A stretch of DNA of 64,000 nt from Acidocella sp. KAb 2-4 (GCF_020567705.1 NZ_JAJDJU010000013.1:1-64000), one strand, 5' to 3'; shown: positions 41,766 to 51,614, counted from the first letter of the stretch. Program-made: numbers and translations. The notes: generated by a model not told the origin, from the letters alone.

Positions 41766-43244
41766 CTACAATCCCAAATCCAGTTGCGGGCTGTGCTTCT
41801 CGGCGCGCACCTTCGCAGTGCCGTCGGCGAAGCGCAGATTCAGCGCCGCTCCCGGCGCTACTTCCGTCGCGCTCGTCACCGCCGCGCCCTTGGCTGTTGT
41901 CACCAGCGCGAAGCCGCGCGCCAGCACGCGCTCATAGCTCACCGCCTCCAGCCGCGCGGCGACATTCTCCAGCCGCAGCCGCGCCTCGCGCAACTGGCCG
42001 GGCAGGGGGGCCTCCAGCCGCTGCGCCAGCAGGCCCAGGCCGCCGCGCCGCAGCGCGATTTCGGCGCCCGGATGGGTGAGGCGATACCCCGCCGCATCCA
42101 GCCGCTTCTGGCCCAGCCGCAGCAGGTTGGGCAGGCCGTCGCGCAAGCGGCGCTCCAGCAATTGCACATTGCCCCGCAGCCGCAGCAGCACATCGCGCGG
42201 ATGCCGCAGTTGCATGCGCTCCACCCGCGCCCGCTTGGCCGCCAGGAAGTTCGGCAGCGCCATCGCCAGCCGGTCGCCGCGGTCGTCCAGCCGCTGGCGG
42301 GCGGTGCCCAGCATGGCGGGCAGATCGGGCAGCTTGGCCCCGGCGCGCTCGGCCCGCGCGCGGGCGAGGTCCAGCCCGCGTCCCATCGCCCCTTCCAGCC
42401 GCGCCGCCTTTTGCGCGAGGTCCGCCAGCAATTCCGCCCGCGCGGGCACGGCCATCTCGGCGGCGGCGGTAGGGGTGGGGGCGCGGCGGTCGGCGGCGAA
42501 GTCGATCAGCGTCGTATCCGTCTCATGCCCGACGGCCGAGATCAGCGGAATCCGGCTCGCCGCCGCGGCGCGCACCACCGCCTCGTCGTTGAACGCCATC
42601 AGGTCTTCCAGGCTGCCGCCGCCGCGCGCCACGATCAGCACGTCAGGCTGCGGCAGCTCCGGCGGCAGGGCGTTGAACCCGGCGATGGCGGCGGCGATCT
42701 TCTCGGCCGCGCCCTCGCCCTGCACCGGCACCGGCCAGAGCAGGATCGGGCGCGGGAAGCGCCGTGCGATGGTCGTCTTGATATCCTGCAACACCGCGCC
42801 CTGGGGCGAAGTCACCACCCCCACCACGCGTGGCAGCAACGGCAGGGCGCGGCGGCGCTCAAACAGCCCCTCCGCCTGCAATTTCACCCGCAGCGCCTCG
42901 ATCCGCGCCAGCAGCGCCCCGGCCCCGGCATATTCCAGCTTGTCCACGATGAGCTGGTATTCCGAGCGCTCGGGGTAGGAGGTCAGCCGCCCGGTGGCGA
43001 TCACCTCCACCCCGTTCTCCGGCTTCAGCCCGACTCGCGCCGCCACGCCCTTCCAGATGATGGCGCGGATCTTCGCCCCTTCATCCTTGAGCGCGAAATA
43101 TTGATGCCCCGAGGCATAGGCCTTGAATTCCGTGATCTCGCCGCGCACCCGCACGCGCCCAAACGCGCCCTCCAGCGTGCGTTTCACCGCCCCGGCCAGT
43201 TCGGAGACCGAAAATTCCGGCGTATTCTGTCCCATTTCACTCAT
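41766..43244 (-). CDS. xseA: Exodeoxyribonuclease VII large subunit
   Basis: A 492-residue subunit of the single-strand exonuclease. The OB-fold (about 1-105) begins FSVSELAGAVKRTLE. The catalytic domain has VGVVTSPQGAVLQDI, DVLIVARGGGSLEDLMAFND and ISAVGHETDTTLIDFAADRRAPTPTAAAE, all diagnostic. The Arg/Leu-rich coiled-coil arms (about 265-430) are unusually Ala/Arg-rich but in place. It is divergent from purD. The small subunit xseB is not in this window. Confidence 0.95.
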   Translation of the reverse strand: MSEMGQNTPEFSVSELAGAVKRTLEGAFGRVRVRGEITEFKAYASGHQYFALKDEGAKIRAIIWKGVAARVGLKPENGVEVIATGRLTSYPERSEYQLIVDKLEYAGAGALLARIEALRVKLQAEGLFERRRALPLLPRVVGVVTSPQGAVLQDIKTTIARRFPRPILLWPVPVQGEGAAEKIAAAIAGFNALPPELPQPDVLIVARGGGSLEDLMAFNDEAVVRAAAASRIPLISAVGHETDTTLIDFAADRRAPTPTAAAEMAVPARAELLADLAQKAARLEGAMGRGLDLARARAERAGAKLPDLPAMLGTARQRLDDRGDRLAMALPNFLAAKRARVERMQLRHPRDVLLRLRGNVQLLERRLRDGLPNLLRLGQKRLDAAGYRLTHPGAEIALRRGGLGLLAQRLEAPLPGQLREARLRLENVAARLEAVSYERVLARGFALVTTAKGAAVTSATEVAPGAALNLRFADGTAKVRAEKHSPQLDLGL

Positions 43245-43292
43245 ACGGCCAGACTATGATACAGCCCGGCCGGACAACAAAGGGGGCGGCAC

Positions 43293-44558
43293 ATGCGCGT
43301 TTTGATTATTGGTTCCGGCGGGCGCGAGCACGCCTTGGCCTGGGCGATCGCCAAGAGCCCGATGCTGAACAAGCTCTACATCGCCCCCGGCAACCCCGGC
43401 ACCGCCCAGCTTGGCGAAAACGTGCCTCTGCGCGCCACCGACATCGCGGGCATCGTCGCCTTCGCCGTGGCCAACCAGATTGACCTCGTGGTGCCTGGCC
43501 CCGAAGCCCCGCTGGTGGCCGGCATCGCCGACGCCCTGGCCAAGGCGGGCGTCGCCTGCTGCGGCCCCTCGGCCGCTGCCGCGCAGCTTGAGGGCAGTAA
43601 GAAATTCACCAAGGAGGTCGCCGAGGCCGCCAACATCCCCACCGCGCGCTGGGCCAGCTTCACTCACGCGCTGGAGGCGCATGAATATATTGACGCCGTG
43701 GGCGCGCCCATCGTGATCAAGGCCGATGGCCTGGCCGCGGGCAAGGGGGTCGTCGTCGCCGCCACGCCCGAGGAAGCGCATGACGCCATCACCGCCATCA
43801 TGGAGGACAAGGTGCACGGCGCCGCCGGAGCGCTGGTGGTGATCGAGCAATGCCTGGTCGGTGAGGAGATTTCGGTCTTCGCGCTCTGCGATGGCGAGGA
43901 CGCGCTGTATTTCGGCACTGCCGCCGACCATAAGCGCGTGGGCGAGGGCGATACCGGCCCCAACACTGGCGGCATGGGCGCGATTTTCGCCCCGCCCTGG
44001 GCCACGCCCGAGGTGATCGAGGCCAGCATGAACCAGATCATCCGCCCGGCGCTGAAAGAGATGGCGCGGCGCGGCACGCCCTTCCGCGGCTTTCTGTTCG
44101 CCGGGCTGATGGTGGAGCATGATGGGCCGAAGCTGATCGAGTTCAACGTCCGCTTCGGCGACCCGGAATGCGAGACCGTGCTGCCGATGCTGAAATCCGA
44201 CCTGCTGCCCGCGCTGCTCGCCGCCACCAATGGCACGCTGAAACAGGCGAAGGTGGAGTTCAACCATGGCGGCTCCGCCACGGTGGTAATGTGCGCCAAG
44301 GGCTATCCCGGCGCCTATGCCACGGGCAGTGAAATCTACGGGCTGGACGAAGCCGCCAAACTGCCCGGCGCGCACATCTTCCACGCCGGCACCATGGCCG
44401 AGCAGGAGGGCGTTCTCGCCAATGGCGGGCGCGTATTGGCGGTGAACGCCGTGGGCGCCGACCTGCGCGAGGCGCTCACCCGCGCCTATGCGGCGGTGGA
44501 CGCGATCGACTGGGAAGACGGCTTCTGCCGCCGCGATATCGGGCGAAGGGCGTTATAG
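43293..44558 (+). CDS. purD: Phosphoribosylamine-glycine ligase
   Basis: A 421-residue ATP-grasp enzyme, second step of purine synthesis. MRVLIIGSGGREHALAWAIA and NPGT(A) blocks open the chain. The ATP-grasp core has PIVIKADGLAAGKGVVVA, GEEISVFALCDG and HKRVGEGDTGPNTGGMGA, and metal-binding EFNVRFGDPECE. Full length. AAGGGGG stands before the ATG. It shares a 48-base divergent region with xseA. Confidence 0.97.
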   Translation: MRVLIIGSGGREHALAWAIAKSPMLNKLYIAPGNPGTAQLGENVPLRATDIAGIVAFAVANQIDLVVPGPEAPLVAGIADALAKAGVACCGPSAAAAQLEGSKKFTKEVAEAANIPTARWASFTHALEAHEYIDAVGAPIVIKADGLAAGKGVVVAATPEEAHDAITAIMEDKVHGAAGALVVIEQCLVGEEISVFALCDGEDALYFGTAADHKRVGEGDTGPNTGGMGAIFAPPWATPEVIEASMNQIIRPALKEMARRGTPFRGFLFAGLMVEHDGPKLIEFNVRFGDPECETVLPMLKSDLLPALLAATNGTLKQAKVEFNHGGSATVVMCAKGYPGAYATGSEIYGLDEAAKLPGAHIFHAGTMAEQEGVLANGGRVLAVNAVGADLREALTRAYAAVDAIDWEDGFCRRDIGRRAL

Positions 44559-44628
44559 GGTTTTCATAAATTCTAACGCGGCGGTAGCAAGGGCTGTGAG
44601 CGCCGCCGCGACGCCGGAAAGGCAGAAC

Positions 44629-45285
44629 ATGAGTGAGCAGAAGCTGAAAAGATTTGCGGCCGGGTTGTACGCCAAGCTGCAACCCAGGCGGTTCCACAAG
44701 GTCGTCAGCCTCGGCTACGCGTGTGATGTCGCCCATCAGATCCGGCGCATCCTGCATCAGACCGAGAGTTATCCGTTCGACTGGCTGCTGACGCCGCTGA
44801 ACGCCGTGCAAACTCTGATCCAGACCGGCTTCGACGGATTTCTTGCCCCTGAAAATTTGGTCCACGAACACAACTATGTTCTGGACCGCGAGACCGGCAT
44901 CAAATACCTGCACGACTTCAAAAATCTAGAGAATTTCTCTGGAGAAATCATGGAGATCCGGGAAAAATACAGCCGCCGCGTCGCCAGATGGCAGGATTTG
45001 ATGCGCCACCAGGCGTCCATCCTGTTCGTCCGTGGGCAGAAGGATTACGACCATTTACCGCCGATCAGCCTCGACGCCGCGCGGCGGCTATGGAGCGTTA
45101 TCGCGCAAGCCTATCCGGCGATTTCGCTGCATCTGCTGGTCATCCAGCCACTCGATTGCACGGTGCCCGATTTTGCCGACGACAAGATCACGATGGTGCG
45201 GATGGGCAATCCCGATCCCATCGTTTGGAGCGGTGACGACGGAAAATGGCAACAGCTTCTCAGCGGTATCAATAAACCCCGCTAA
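44629..45285 (+). CDS. DUF1796-family putative cysteine peptidase
   Basis: A 218-residue protein. It opens with VVSLGYACDVAHQIRR and YPFDWLLTPLNAVQTLI, the conserved DUF1796 pattern in which SLGxxC gives a possible catalytic Cys and FDW follows. Later blocks are FVRGQKDYDHLPP and LHLLVIQPLD. The papain-like assignment is a database description; activity is unproven. I start at the ATG with GGAAAGG ahead; an upstream in-frame start overlaps purD. It follows purD by 70 bases but the link is probably casual. Confidence 0.75.
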   Translation: MSEQKLKRFAAGLYAKLQPRRFHKVVSLGYACDVAHQIRRILHQTESYPFDWLLTPLNAVQTLIQTGFDGFLAPENLVHEHNYVLDRETGIKYLHDFKNLENFSGEIMEIREKYSRRVARWQDLMRHQASILFVRGQKDYDHLPPISLDAARRLWSVIAQAYPAISLHLLVIQPLDCTVPDFADDKITMVRMGNPDPIVWSGDDGKWQQLLSGINKPR

Positions 45286-45291
45286 ACGGCC

Positions 45292-46404
45292 TCACGCCGC
45301 CGCGATCGCCGCCACCCCCGCCACCGCGATCACCGCCAGCCCATAGACCAGCCCGGTCGGCCCCAGCAGCGCCATCACCCCGCCCATGGCCGGCGGCGCG
45401 AAAATTCCACCCAGCGTATAGATCACCATGGCCAGAGACATCGCCCTGGCCAGCGCCGCGCCGGAATAGCGCGTGCCCAGCTTCACCATGCCCACGGTGA
45501 ACAGCCCGCCCTGCGCCAGCCCCCACAGCGCCAGCACCGGCCACACCGCCCCATGCGCCAGCGCCAATGGCAGGGTCGGGGGCAGCAGCACCATCAGCCC
45601 GGCAGTGGCCAGTTTCAGCTTACGCCGGTCCAGCTTGTCGGCCAGCGCGCCGCAGAGTAGCGCGCCCAGCGCCACCCCGGTTTGGCACGCCACCACCAGC
45701 AGCGCCGCGCGGTGCAGCCCGGTGCCAAGCCCCAGCCCCATCACCGGCAGCAGCGAGAGATTGCTCGCCTCCGTCAGCCCCACCAGCCCGATGCCAACAA
45801 ACGCCGCCACCTCGCCGCGCAGCACCGTGGCGGCTTTCACGCTGCCCGGGTGCTCATCCATCACGCTTTGCTCCCGCCCGGCCAAGCCGAGCAGCAGCAT
45901 TGAGACCATCACCACCCCGGCGGCGGCCAAGACCGGCTCGGGCCCGGCATGGCCGATCAGCGCCAGCAGTCCCGGCCCGGCGGCCATTGAGCCGCTCAGC
46001 ACCAGCTCATAAGCCCCGATCAGCCGCCCGCGCAGATGCTCCGGCACGCTGCCATTGATCCAGGTATCCATGCCCGCCCAGCGGAGCCCGAGCGACACGC
46101 CCAGCATTAGGCACAGCGCGCCCCACACGGCCACCGCGCTGGTGGCGGCGAAGCTCAGGAACACCAGCACTGACAGCCCCATGCCCAGCAGCACCATGCG
46201 CTGTAGCCCGAGCCGGTGCATCAGCCGCGGCACATAGCCCGACACCGCGAGCAGCCCCACCCAGGGCAGGCCGGAGATCAGCCCGACCCAGCCATCGCTG
46301 ATCCCCTTGGCGCGCAGCGACACGGAGAGCAGCGGCAGGAACATCCAGAACGAGCCAGCCGAGAAAAACGAAGACGCGGTGGCGAGCAGCAGACGGTAGG
46401 GCAT
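45292..46404 (-). CDS. MFS transporter
   Basis: A 370-residue inner-membrane carrier with about 12 hydrophobic segments. The loop after segment 2 reads GYVPRLMHRLGLQRM, and a second-half counterpart GALADKLDRRKLKLATAG, both like the MFS GxxxDRxGRR signature. The type resembles YcaD-like carriers, but substrate is unknown. Its stop and the next gene's start on this strand leave four bases between it and the ABC transporter gene, so they are probably one operon. Confidence 0.85.
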   Translation of the reverse strand: MPYRLLLATASSFFSAGSFWMFLPLLSVSLRAKGISDGWVGLISGLPWVGLLAVSGYVPRLMHRLGLQRMVLLGMGLSVLVFLSFAATSAVAVWGALCLMLGVSLGLRWAGMDTWINGSVPEHLRGRLIGAYELVLSGSMAAGPGLLALIGHAGPEPVLAAAGVVMVSMLLLGLAGREQSVMDEHPGSVKAATVLRGEVAAFVGIGLVGLTEASNLSLLPVMGLGLGTGLHRAALLVVACQTGVALGALLCGALADKLDRRKLKLATAGLMVLLPPTLPLALAHGAVWPVLALWGLAQGGLFTVGMVKLGTRYSGAALARAMSLAMVIYTLGGIFAPPAMGGVMALLGPTGLVYGLAVIAVAGVAAIAAA

Positions 46405-46408
46405 GGGG

Positions 46409-48148
46409 TTATGCTGCCAGGGCCTGGGCCTTCACCAGCCGGGCGAAGGCCCCATCCAGCGCGATCAGCTCCTCATGCGTGCCGAATTCGGCCACTTGCC
46501 CGTCAGCCATCACCACGATGAGATCGGCGTCGCGCACGGTGGAGAGCCGGTGCGCCACCACGATGGTGGTGCGCCCCTGGCGCAGCCGCGCCAGCGCCGC
46601 CTGCACCAGCGCCTCGCTCTCGGTGTCCAGCGCGCTGGTGGCTTCGTCGAGCAGCAGGATGCGCGGGTTGCGCAGAATGGCGCGGGCGATGGCCACGCGC
46701 TGGCGCTGCCCGCCCGAGAGGCGCTGCCCGTTCACCCCCACACGGGTGCCGAGCTTCTCCGGCATGTCCTTCACGAAGCCGCAGGCGGCGGCCTCGGCGG
46801 CGGCCCACACCTCGTCCGGAGCCGCGTCCGGCCGTCCGAGCCGGATATTGGCGCCGATCGTGTCGTCGAACAGCAGTGCCTCTTGCCCGACATAGGCGAT
46901 CGCCCCGCGCAGGCTGGCGAGGGTGACATGAGAGATGTCCTCGCCATCGATCAGGATGCGTCCGGCACTTGGCGTATATAGCCGCGGCAGCAGGGCCAGC
47001 GCGGTGGATTTGCCCGCCCCCGAGGCGCCGACCAGCGCCAGCATCTTGCCCGGCGCGGCGGTGAAGGAGAGATCACGCAGCCCCGGCCGTCCGTCGGGAT
47101 AGGTGAAGGCGACATGCTCAAACACCACCTCGCCCGGCCCGGCGGGCAGGGGCTGCGCCCCCGGCGCGTCGGCGATGGCGGGCGGCTCGTCGATCACGGC
47201 GAACACCCGCACCAGCCCGGCCATGCCGGTCTGAACGGCGGAGTTCATCGTGCCCAGCGCGCGCAGCGGGCGCGAGGCGATCAGCAGTGCCGAGATGAAG
47301 CCCATGAAATTGCCGATGCCATTATCGCCCACGGCGTTGCGCCAGCCCTCGAAGCCGATGACCAGCGCCACCGCCAGCCCGCCCAGCACCTCCAGCATCG
47401 GGTCGAGCCGCGCGCGCACGCGGGTCATGCGGATCAGTACCGTATACAAATCGTTGAATGTTTTCTCGGCACGGCTGATCTCATGCCCCTCCAGCCCATA
47501 GGCGCGCACGGTGCGGGCCTGGGCGAAGCTTTCATTGAGCATGGAGGCGGCCACGCCGACCATTTGCTGCATGCCGCCAGAGGCGCGGCGCATGCGCTTG
47601 CCGATCTTCTGGATCGGTATCCCGGCCAGCGGATAGAGCAGAGCGGCGATGATGCTCAGCTTCCAGTCGATGGTGATCATCGTGCCGATCAGCCCCACCA
47701 CGGTCGCCGCGTCCGACACCGCGTTGACCGACCGGGTCAGCGCCTCGCTGATCATCGTGGCGTCGGCGGTGAAGCGCGCGGCGAGCTGCGCCGGGGTCTC
47801 GCGCTCCACCCGCGCCAGCGCGGCGTTGGTGAGGTGCGCGAACATCCCGTTCTGCAGGCGGCGGATGACGAGCAGCACCATGTCCTGCGTCAGCACGGCT
47901 TGCAGATACATGGAGGCCCCCTTCACCCCGGTCACGGCCAGCACCAGCAGCGGCACCTGGTAGAGGATGCGCGGGTCCTTGTGTGTGAACATGGTGAAGG
48001 CCCAGTCGATCAGCGCCGGATACAGCGCCGTGGCGCCGGACATGATCAGCGTGGTGACGACGATGAGCGCGATGCGGCCCTTGAAGAAGCGGATATGCTC
48101 GCGCCACAGGCGGTGCAGTAGCGCGGCGGTGGAGGTTTGGTCGGTCAT
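46409..48148 (-). CDS. ABC exporter, MsbA-like permease-ATPase
   Basis: A 579-residue half-transporter. The membrane domain (about 15-320) has six segments, and the ATPase has Walker A LVGASGAGKSTALALLPRL, signature NGQRLSGGQRQRVAIARAI and Walker B ILLLDEATSALDTESEALVQ, with the H-loop VVAHRLSTVRDADLI. It resembles lipid A/lipid flippases of the MsbA type, but drug exporters look alike. An in-frame GTG at 48166 is an alternative start; neither has a clear Shine-Dalgarno. It is divergent from the phosphatase gene. Confidence 0.88.
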   Translation of the reverse strand: MTDQTSTAALLHRLWREHIRFFKGRIALIVVTTLIMSGATALYPALIDWAFTMFTHKDPRILYQVPLLVLAVTGVKGASMYLQAVLTQDMVLLVIRRLQNGMFAHLTNAALARVERETPAQLAARFTADATMISEALTRSVNAVSDAATVVGLIGTMITIDWKLSIIAALLYPLAGIPIQKIGKRMRRASGGMQQMVGVAASMLNESFAQARTVRAYGLEGHEISRAEKTFNDLYTVLIRMTRVRARLDPMLEVLGGLAVALVIGFEGWRNAVGDNGIGNFMGFISALLIASRPLRALGTMNSAVQTGMAGLVRVFAVIDEPPAIADAPGAQPLPAGPGEVVFEHVAFTYPDGRPGLRDLSFTAAPGKMLALVGASGAGKSTALALLPRLYTPSAGRILIDGEDISHVTLASLRGAIAYVGQEALLFDDTIGANIRLGRPDAAPDEVWAAAEAAACGFVKDMPEKLGTRVGVNGQRLSGGQRQRVAIARAILRNPRILLLDEATSALDTESEALVQAALARLRQGRTTIVVAHRLSTVRDADLIVVMADGQVAEFGTHEELIALDGAFARLVKAQALAA

Positions 48149-48203
48149 GCCCGCGTGGTTAAGCACAGTTTTGGGCCGCCGAGAAATGCGCTATGCCGGC
48201 GGC

Positions 48204-48875
48204 ATGGACAGCATTTATAAGGGGGACCTCGTCTCCAAGCGCGGCCGGCGAAACGCTTGGATCGACGCCTTGTTCGTCGACCACGCCATTTTCCGTCTGA
48301 TCTGGACGAATTTCGCCGCCGTGGAGCCGGGGGTGCTGTACCGCTCCAACCATCCCACGCCCGGCAACCTCGCCGCCTTCACCCGCAAATTCGGGCTGAA
48401 AACGCTCATCAACCTGCGGGGGCGCACGCATAGCGGGTCGGATGCGCTCTCGCACGAGATGGCCCGGCGCCTGGGGCTTGAATTCCACGACATGGCCTTC
48501 GAATCCCGTGGCGCGCCGCATAAGGAGCGGATTCTGCGTTACGCCGAGATCCTGCGCCAGATGCGCGCCCCGGCGCTGATCCACTGCAAATCTGGCGCCG
48601 ACCGCGCGGGGCTGGCCGCCGGGCTGTTCGTGCTCATCAACGGCGGCACGGTGGCGCAGGCGATGAAGCAGCTCTCGCTGCGCTTCGGGCACATCAAACA
48701 ATCCAAGACCGGCATTCTCGACGCCTTCTTCGAGCTCTACCGCCGCACGGGCGAGGGCAGGAAGCCGTTTCTCGACTGGGTGCGGGAGGATTACGACGAG
48801 GCCGCGCTGCGCAACGCGTTCAAGGAGGGTAAAGTGGCCGAATTCATCAACGCCAAGCTGTTGAGGCGCGAGTGA
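48204..48875 (+). CDS. Protein tyrosine/dual-specificity phosphatase-like protein
   Basis: A 223-residue protein with the CX5R loop HCKSGADRAGLAAGLFVL. VEPGVLYRSNHPTPGNLAAF and GLKTLINLRGR are the early blocks of the tyrosine/dual-specificity family of this kind (DUF442/Siw14-like). It could act on phosphoprotein, inositol phosphates or lipid phosphates. An upstream in-frame ATG at 48186 is an alternative start; both lack a clear ribosome site. The stop overlaps the next gene's GTG by four bases. Confidence 0.82.
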   Translation: MDSIYKGDLVSKRGRRNAWIDALFVDHAIFRLIWTNFAAVEPGVLYRSNHPTPGNLAAFTRKFGLKTLINLRGRTHSGSDALSHEMARRLGLEFHDMAFESRGAPHKERILRYAEILRQMRAPALIHCKSGADRAGLAAGLFVLINGGTVAQAMKQLSLRFGHIKQSKTGILDAFFELYRRTGEGRKPFLDWVREDYDEAALRNAFKEGKVAEFINAKLLRRE

Positions 48876-49942
48876 GCGCGGCGCTGCGCCGGGCGGAGCG
48901 GTTCTGCGAGCGCCTCGGCCTGCGCCTGCCGGTGCTGCTCGCGCCGATGGCCGGGGCCTGTCCGCCCGCGCTCTCCGCCGCCGTGGCCAATGCGGGCGGG
49001 CTGGGGGCGTGCGGCGCGTTGCAGATGCCGCCTCCGACCATTGCCGATTGGGCGGCGCAGTTCCGCGCGGCCAGCCCTGGCGGGTTCCAGATCAATCTCT
49101 GGGTGCCCGACCCGCCGCCGCGGCGCGATGCCGAGGCCGAGGCGCGGATGCGCGCTTTTCTCGGCCAATGGGGGCCGGAGGTGCCGCCCGAGGCGGGCGA
49201 TTTCACCCCGCCCGATTTCGCCGCGCAATGCGAGGCCGTACTCGCCGCCCGCCCGGTCGCGGTCTCCTCGATGATGGGCGTGTTCCCGCCCGATTACATG
49301 GCCCGGCTGAAGGCGGCGGGTATTCTCTGGCTGGCGACGGTGACCACCGTGGCCGAGGGCCGTGCCGCCGCCGCCGCCGGGGCTGACGCGCTGATCGCCC
49401 AGGGGGCCGAGGCGGGTGGGCATCGCGGCGCTTTCGCGGCGCAGGATGCCGAGCGCGCGGCGGTGGGGCTGTTCGCCCTGGTGCCGGCGCTGTGCGACGC
49501 CGTGGACCTGCCGGTGATCGCGGCGGGCGGCATCGCGGATGCCCGCACCATCGCCGCGGCGCTGCTGCTGGGCGCCTCGGCGGTGCAGGTGGGCACCGGG
49601 TTTCTGCGCGCCGTGGAGTCCGGCATCGCACCCGCCTGGGCCGATGCCCTGGCCTCGGCCCAGCCTGAGGACACCATGCTCACCCGCGCCTTTTCGGGCC
49701 GGACCGGGCGCGGGCTGGCGAATGACTATGTCCGTGCCGCCGCCGCGCCGGGCGCGCCGGAACCAGCGCCGCATCCGGTGCAGCGCGGGTTGACGCAGAA
49801 GATGCGCGAGGCGGCGGTGCGCGGCAACGACATCACGCGCCTACAGGCCTGGGCGGGGCAGGCGGCGCGGCTGGCGCCAGCCCGCCCGGCAGGTGAGATC
49901 GCCACCGGATGGTGGGACGCCGCCCGCAACCTGCTGGGATAA
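48872..49942 (+). CDS. Nitronate monooxygenase
   Basis: A 356-residue FMN TIM-barrel protein. APMAGACPPALSAAVANAGG, GADALIAQGAEAGGHRGAF, VIAAGGIADARTIAAALLLG and ASAVQVGTGFLRA are the class I nitronate monooxygenase/2-nitropropane dioxygenase blocks, including the H in GGHRG. It oxidises alkyl nitronates with oxygen. It begins with GTG overlapping the phosphatase stop (GTGA). The pairing looks like an operon, though the two functions are not obviously linked. Confidence 0.88.
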   Translation: MSAALRRAERFCERLGLRLPVLLAPMAGACPPALSAAVANAGGLGACGALQMPPPTIADWAAQFRAASPGGFQINLWVPDPPPRRDAEAEARMRAFLGQWGPEVPPEAGDFTPPDFAAQCEAVLAARPVAVSSMMGVFPPDYMARLKAAGILWLATVTTVAEGRAAAAAGADALIAQGAEAGGHRGAFAAQDAERAAVGLFALVPALCDAVDLPVIAAGGIADARTIAAALLLGASAVQVGTGFLRAVESGIAPAWADALASAQPEDTMLTRAFSGRTGRGLANDYVRAAAAPGAPEPAPHPVQRGLTQKMREAAVRGNDITRLQAWAGQAARLAPARPAGEIATGWWDAARNLLG

Positions 49943-50004
49943 ACGGACCAAAGTTTTTGCGGGGTTTGGGGCGATTTTTTCAAAAAGCGTCCCAAAAGTG
50001 CTCT

Positions 50005-50880
50005 TTAAGACGCTGGTTTCGCGGCTTTCTTCAGCACGGCGTTGCTCACCACCTGCTGGATGCCGCCCGCCGCCTCCCGCGCCGCCGCCGCCGCAACATC
50101 GCCCCAATAGGGCGTGATGTCGCCGGGGTTGAGATCGTGGATCTGCGTCACCTGTCCGGCCACGCGGTTATTGCCGTCGCGCACCACCCAATCCAGCTCC
50201 ACCTGCATCTGCCCGCCCGTATCCGGCTTGCTCTTCACCGCGCAGGTCACGGTGAAATCGGCGTCCTTGGCGTCATCGGCCAGCATGTCATCGGGGCCGG
50301 GCAGGGCGCGTTTCAGGTTCATCGGCAAGGCGGTGTCGCCATCGCCGGGGGCGCCCGTCACCGCGCCCACAAAAATGCGCGGCGGCCGGTTCTCCAGCGA
50401 GTCCGGGTTGCTCTGCTGCACCTGCGCGTTGATGTTGGCCAGCAGCTTGGAGAGCGCTGGCGCATCGGCCGCCGCAGCGGCGCTGAGCGTGGCGGCGTTG
50501 CCGCTGGTCCAGCTCTGGGCGGGTTCGGGCGCGCCGCTCTGCTGGCCATAGCGCTTGCCGTCCGGCCCGGTGATGACATAGGCGGGCGTGACGCTGCCGC
50601 CGCTCTGCTGGGCGGTGATCTGCAGCCGCCAATCCCGCTTGCCCGCCGGCGCGGCCACGCTCGGCACGTCGTAATTCACCAGTGCGCCCGCGAGATCCCC
50701 GGCAAAGGCAGCGGCGGCCTTGCTGTCGAGCAGCGCCGCTTTCGGCGCGGGCACCATCAGCACCGGGGCGGGGGGAATGGATAGCCGCGCCCCTTCGGGG
50801 CCGGGATTGCCATAAAACGGCTCCGGCAAGGTACCGCAGGCCGCCAGCAGCAGCGGCAGCAGCAGGGGCGCGCGTTTCAT
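50005..50880 (-). CDS. Putative outer-membrane lipoprotein
   Basis: A 291-residue lipoprotein. The lipobox is LLLAACG, with the modified Cys at about residue 15. The mature chain is Ala/Pro-rich, with WRLQITAQQSGGSVTPAYVI, PPRIFVGAVTGAPGDGDTAL and LDWVVRDGNNRVAGQVTQIH. I do not recognise a family; the middle looks like two similar alpha/beta lobes. Its ATG shares one base with the pgeF stop. It lies in a run with lgt, which acts on lipoproteins. Confidence 0.75.
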   Translation of the reverse strand: MKRAPLLLPLLLAACGTLPEPFYGNPGPEGARLSIPPAPVLMVPAPKAALLDSKAAAAFAGDLAGALVNYDVPSVAAPAGKRDWRLQITAQQSGGSVTPAYVITGPDGKRYGQQSGAPEPAQSWTSGNAATLSAAAAADAPALSKLLANINAQVQQSNPDSLENRPPRIFVGAVTGAPGDGDTALPMNLKRALPGPDDMLADDAKDADFTVTCAVKSKPDTGGQMQVELDWVVRDGNNRVAGQVTQIHDLNPGDITPYWGDVAAAAAREAAGGIQQVVSNAVLKKAAKPAS

Positions 50881-51614
50881 CACAGCCGGATCACCGAAAT
50901 CTGATGCCCGGTCGCCGCCTCGCCGCGCAGGGTCTTGCGCCGGTAGGAGAAGAATTCCTGCTCCTGCGCATAGGTGTCCAGCCCCAGCGCCTCGGTCTTC
51001 ACCCCGGCGGCCCGCAGCCGCGCGGCGCAGTAGCCGGGCAGGTCGAAGCGCCAATGTCCGGGGCGGGCAGGGGTGAAGAAGCGCGCATCATTGGCCTGCC
51101 GGGCCAGCACCGCGCCGTGCAGATCCGCCCCCACCTCGTAGCTCGCCTGCGCGATGCAGGGGCCGATCACGGCATGGATCTCTCGCGCCCCGAGCGCGCG
51201 CATCGCCATCACCGTCGCCTCCAGCACCCCGGCCAGCGCGCCGCGCCAGCCCGCATGGGCCGCGCCCACCACGCCCTCGGCGCTGAACAGCACAGGCGCG
51301 CAATCGGCGGTGATGATCCCCAGCGCCAATCCGGGCTTGTCGGTCACCATCGCATCCGCCGCCGGGCCCGCGCCCTCGGCCCAGGGGGCGCGCACGCTGA
51401 TCACACCATCGCCATGCACCTGCTTCAGCCCCAGCAGATGCCCCGGCTCCACCCCCATGGCGGCGGCCACGCGGGCGCGGTTCTCGCGCACATGGGCGGG
51501 GTCGTCCGAGGAGAAGCTGCAATTCAGGCTGGCATACGGCCCGGTGGAGACGCCGCCATTGCGGGAGAAAAAGCCATGCTGCGCGGCCAGCGCGCCGGTG
51601 AAGATCTCGGTCAT
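50880..51614 (-). CDS. pgeF: Peptidoglycan editing factor / purine nucleoside phosphorylase YfiH family
   Basis: A 244-residue copper/zinc-binding multicopper-oxidase-like fold protein. GFFSRNGGVSTGPYASLNCS opens the chain. The metal/active residues are His in LGLKQVHGDGV, Cys in ITADCAPVLFS and His in VGAAHAGWRGALAGVLEA. It corresponds to YfiH (also called polyphenol oxidase). Family members affect peptidoglycan amino acids and act as purine nucleoside enzymes. A four-base overlap joins it to midA. Confidence 0.92.
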   Translation of the reverse strand: MTEIFTGALAAQHGFFSRNGGVSTGPYASLNCSFSSDDPAHVRENRARVAAAMGVEPGHLLGLKQVHGDGVISVRAPWAEGAGPAADAMVTDKPGLALGIITADCAPVLFSAEGVVGAAHAGWRGALAGVLEATVMAMRALGAREIHAVIGPCIAQASYEVGADLHGAVLARQANDARFFTPARPGHWRFDLPGYCAARLRAAGVKTEALGLDTYAQEQEFFSYRRKTLRGEAATGHQISVIRL

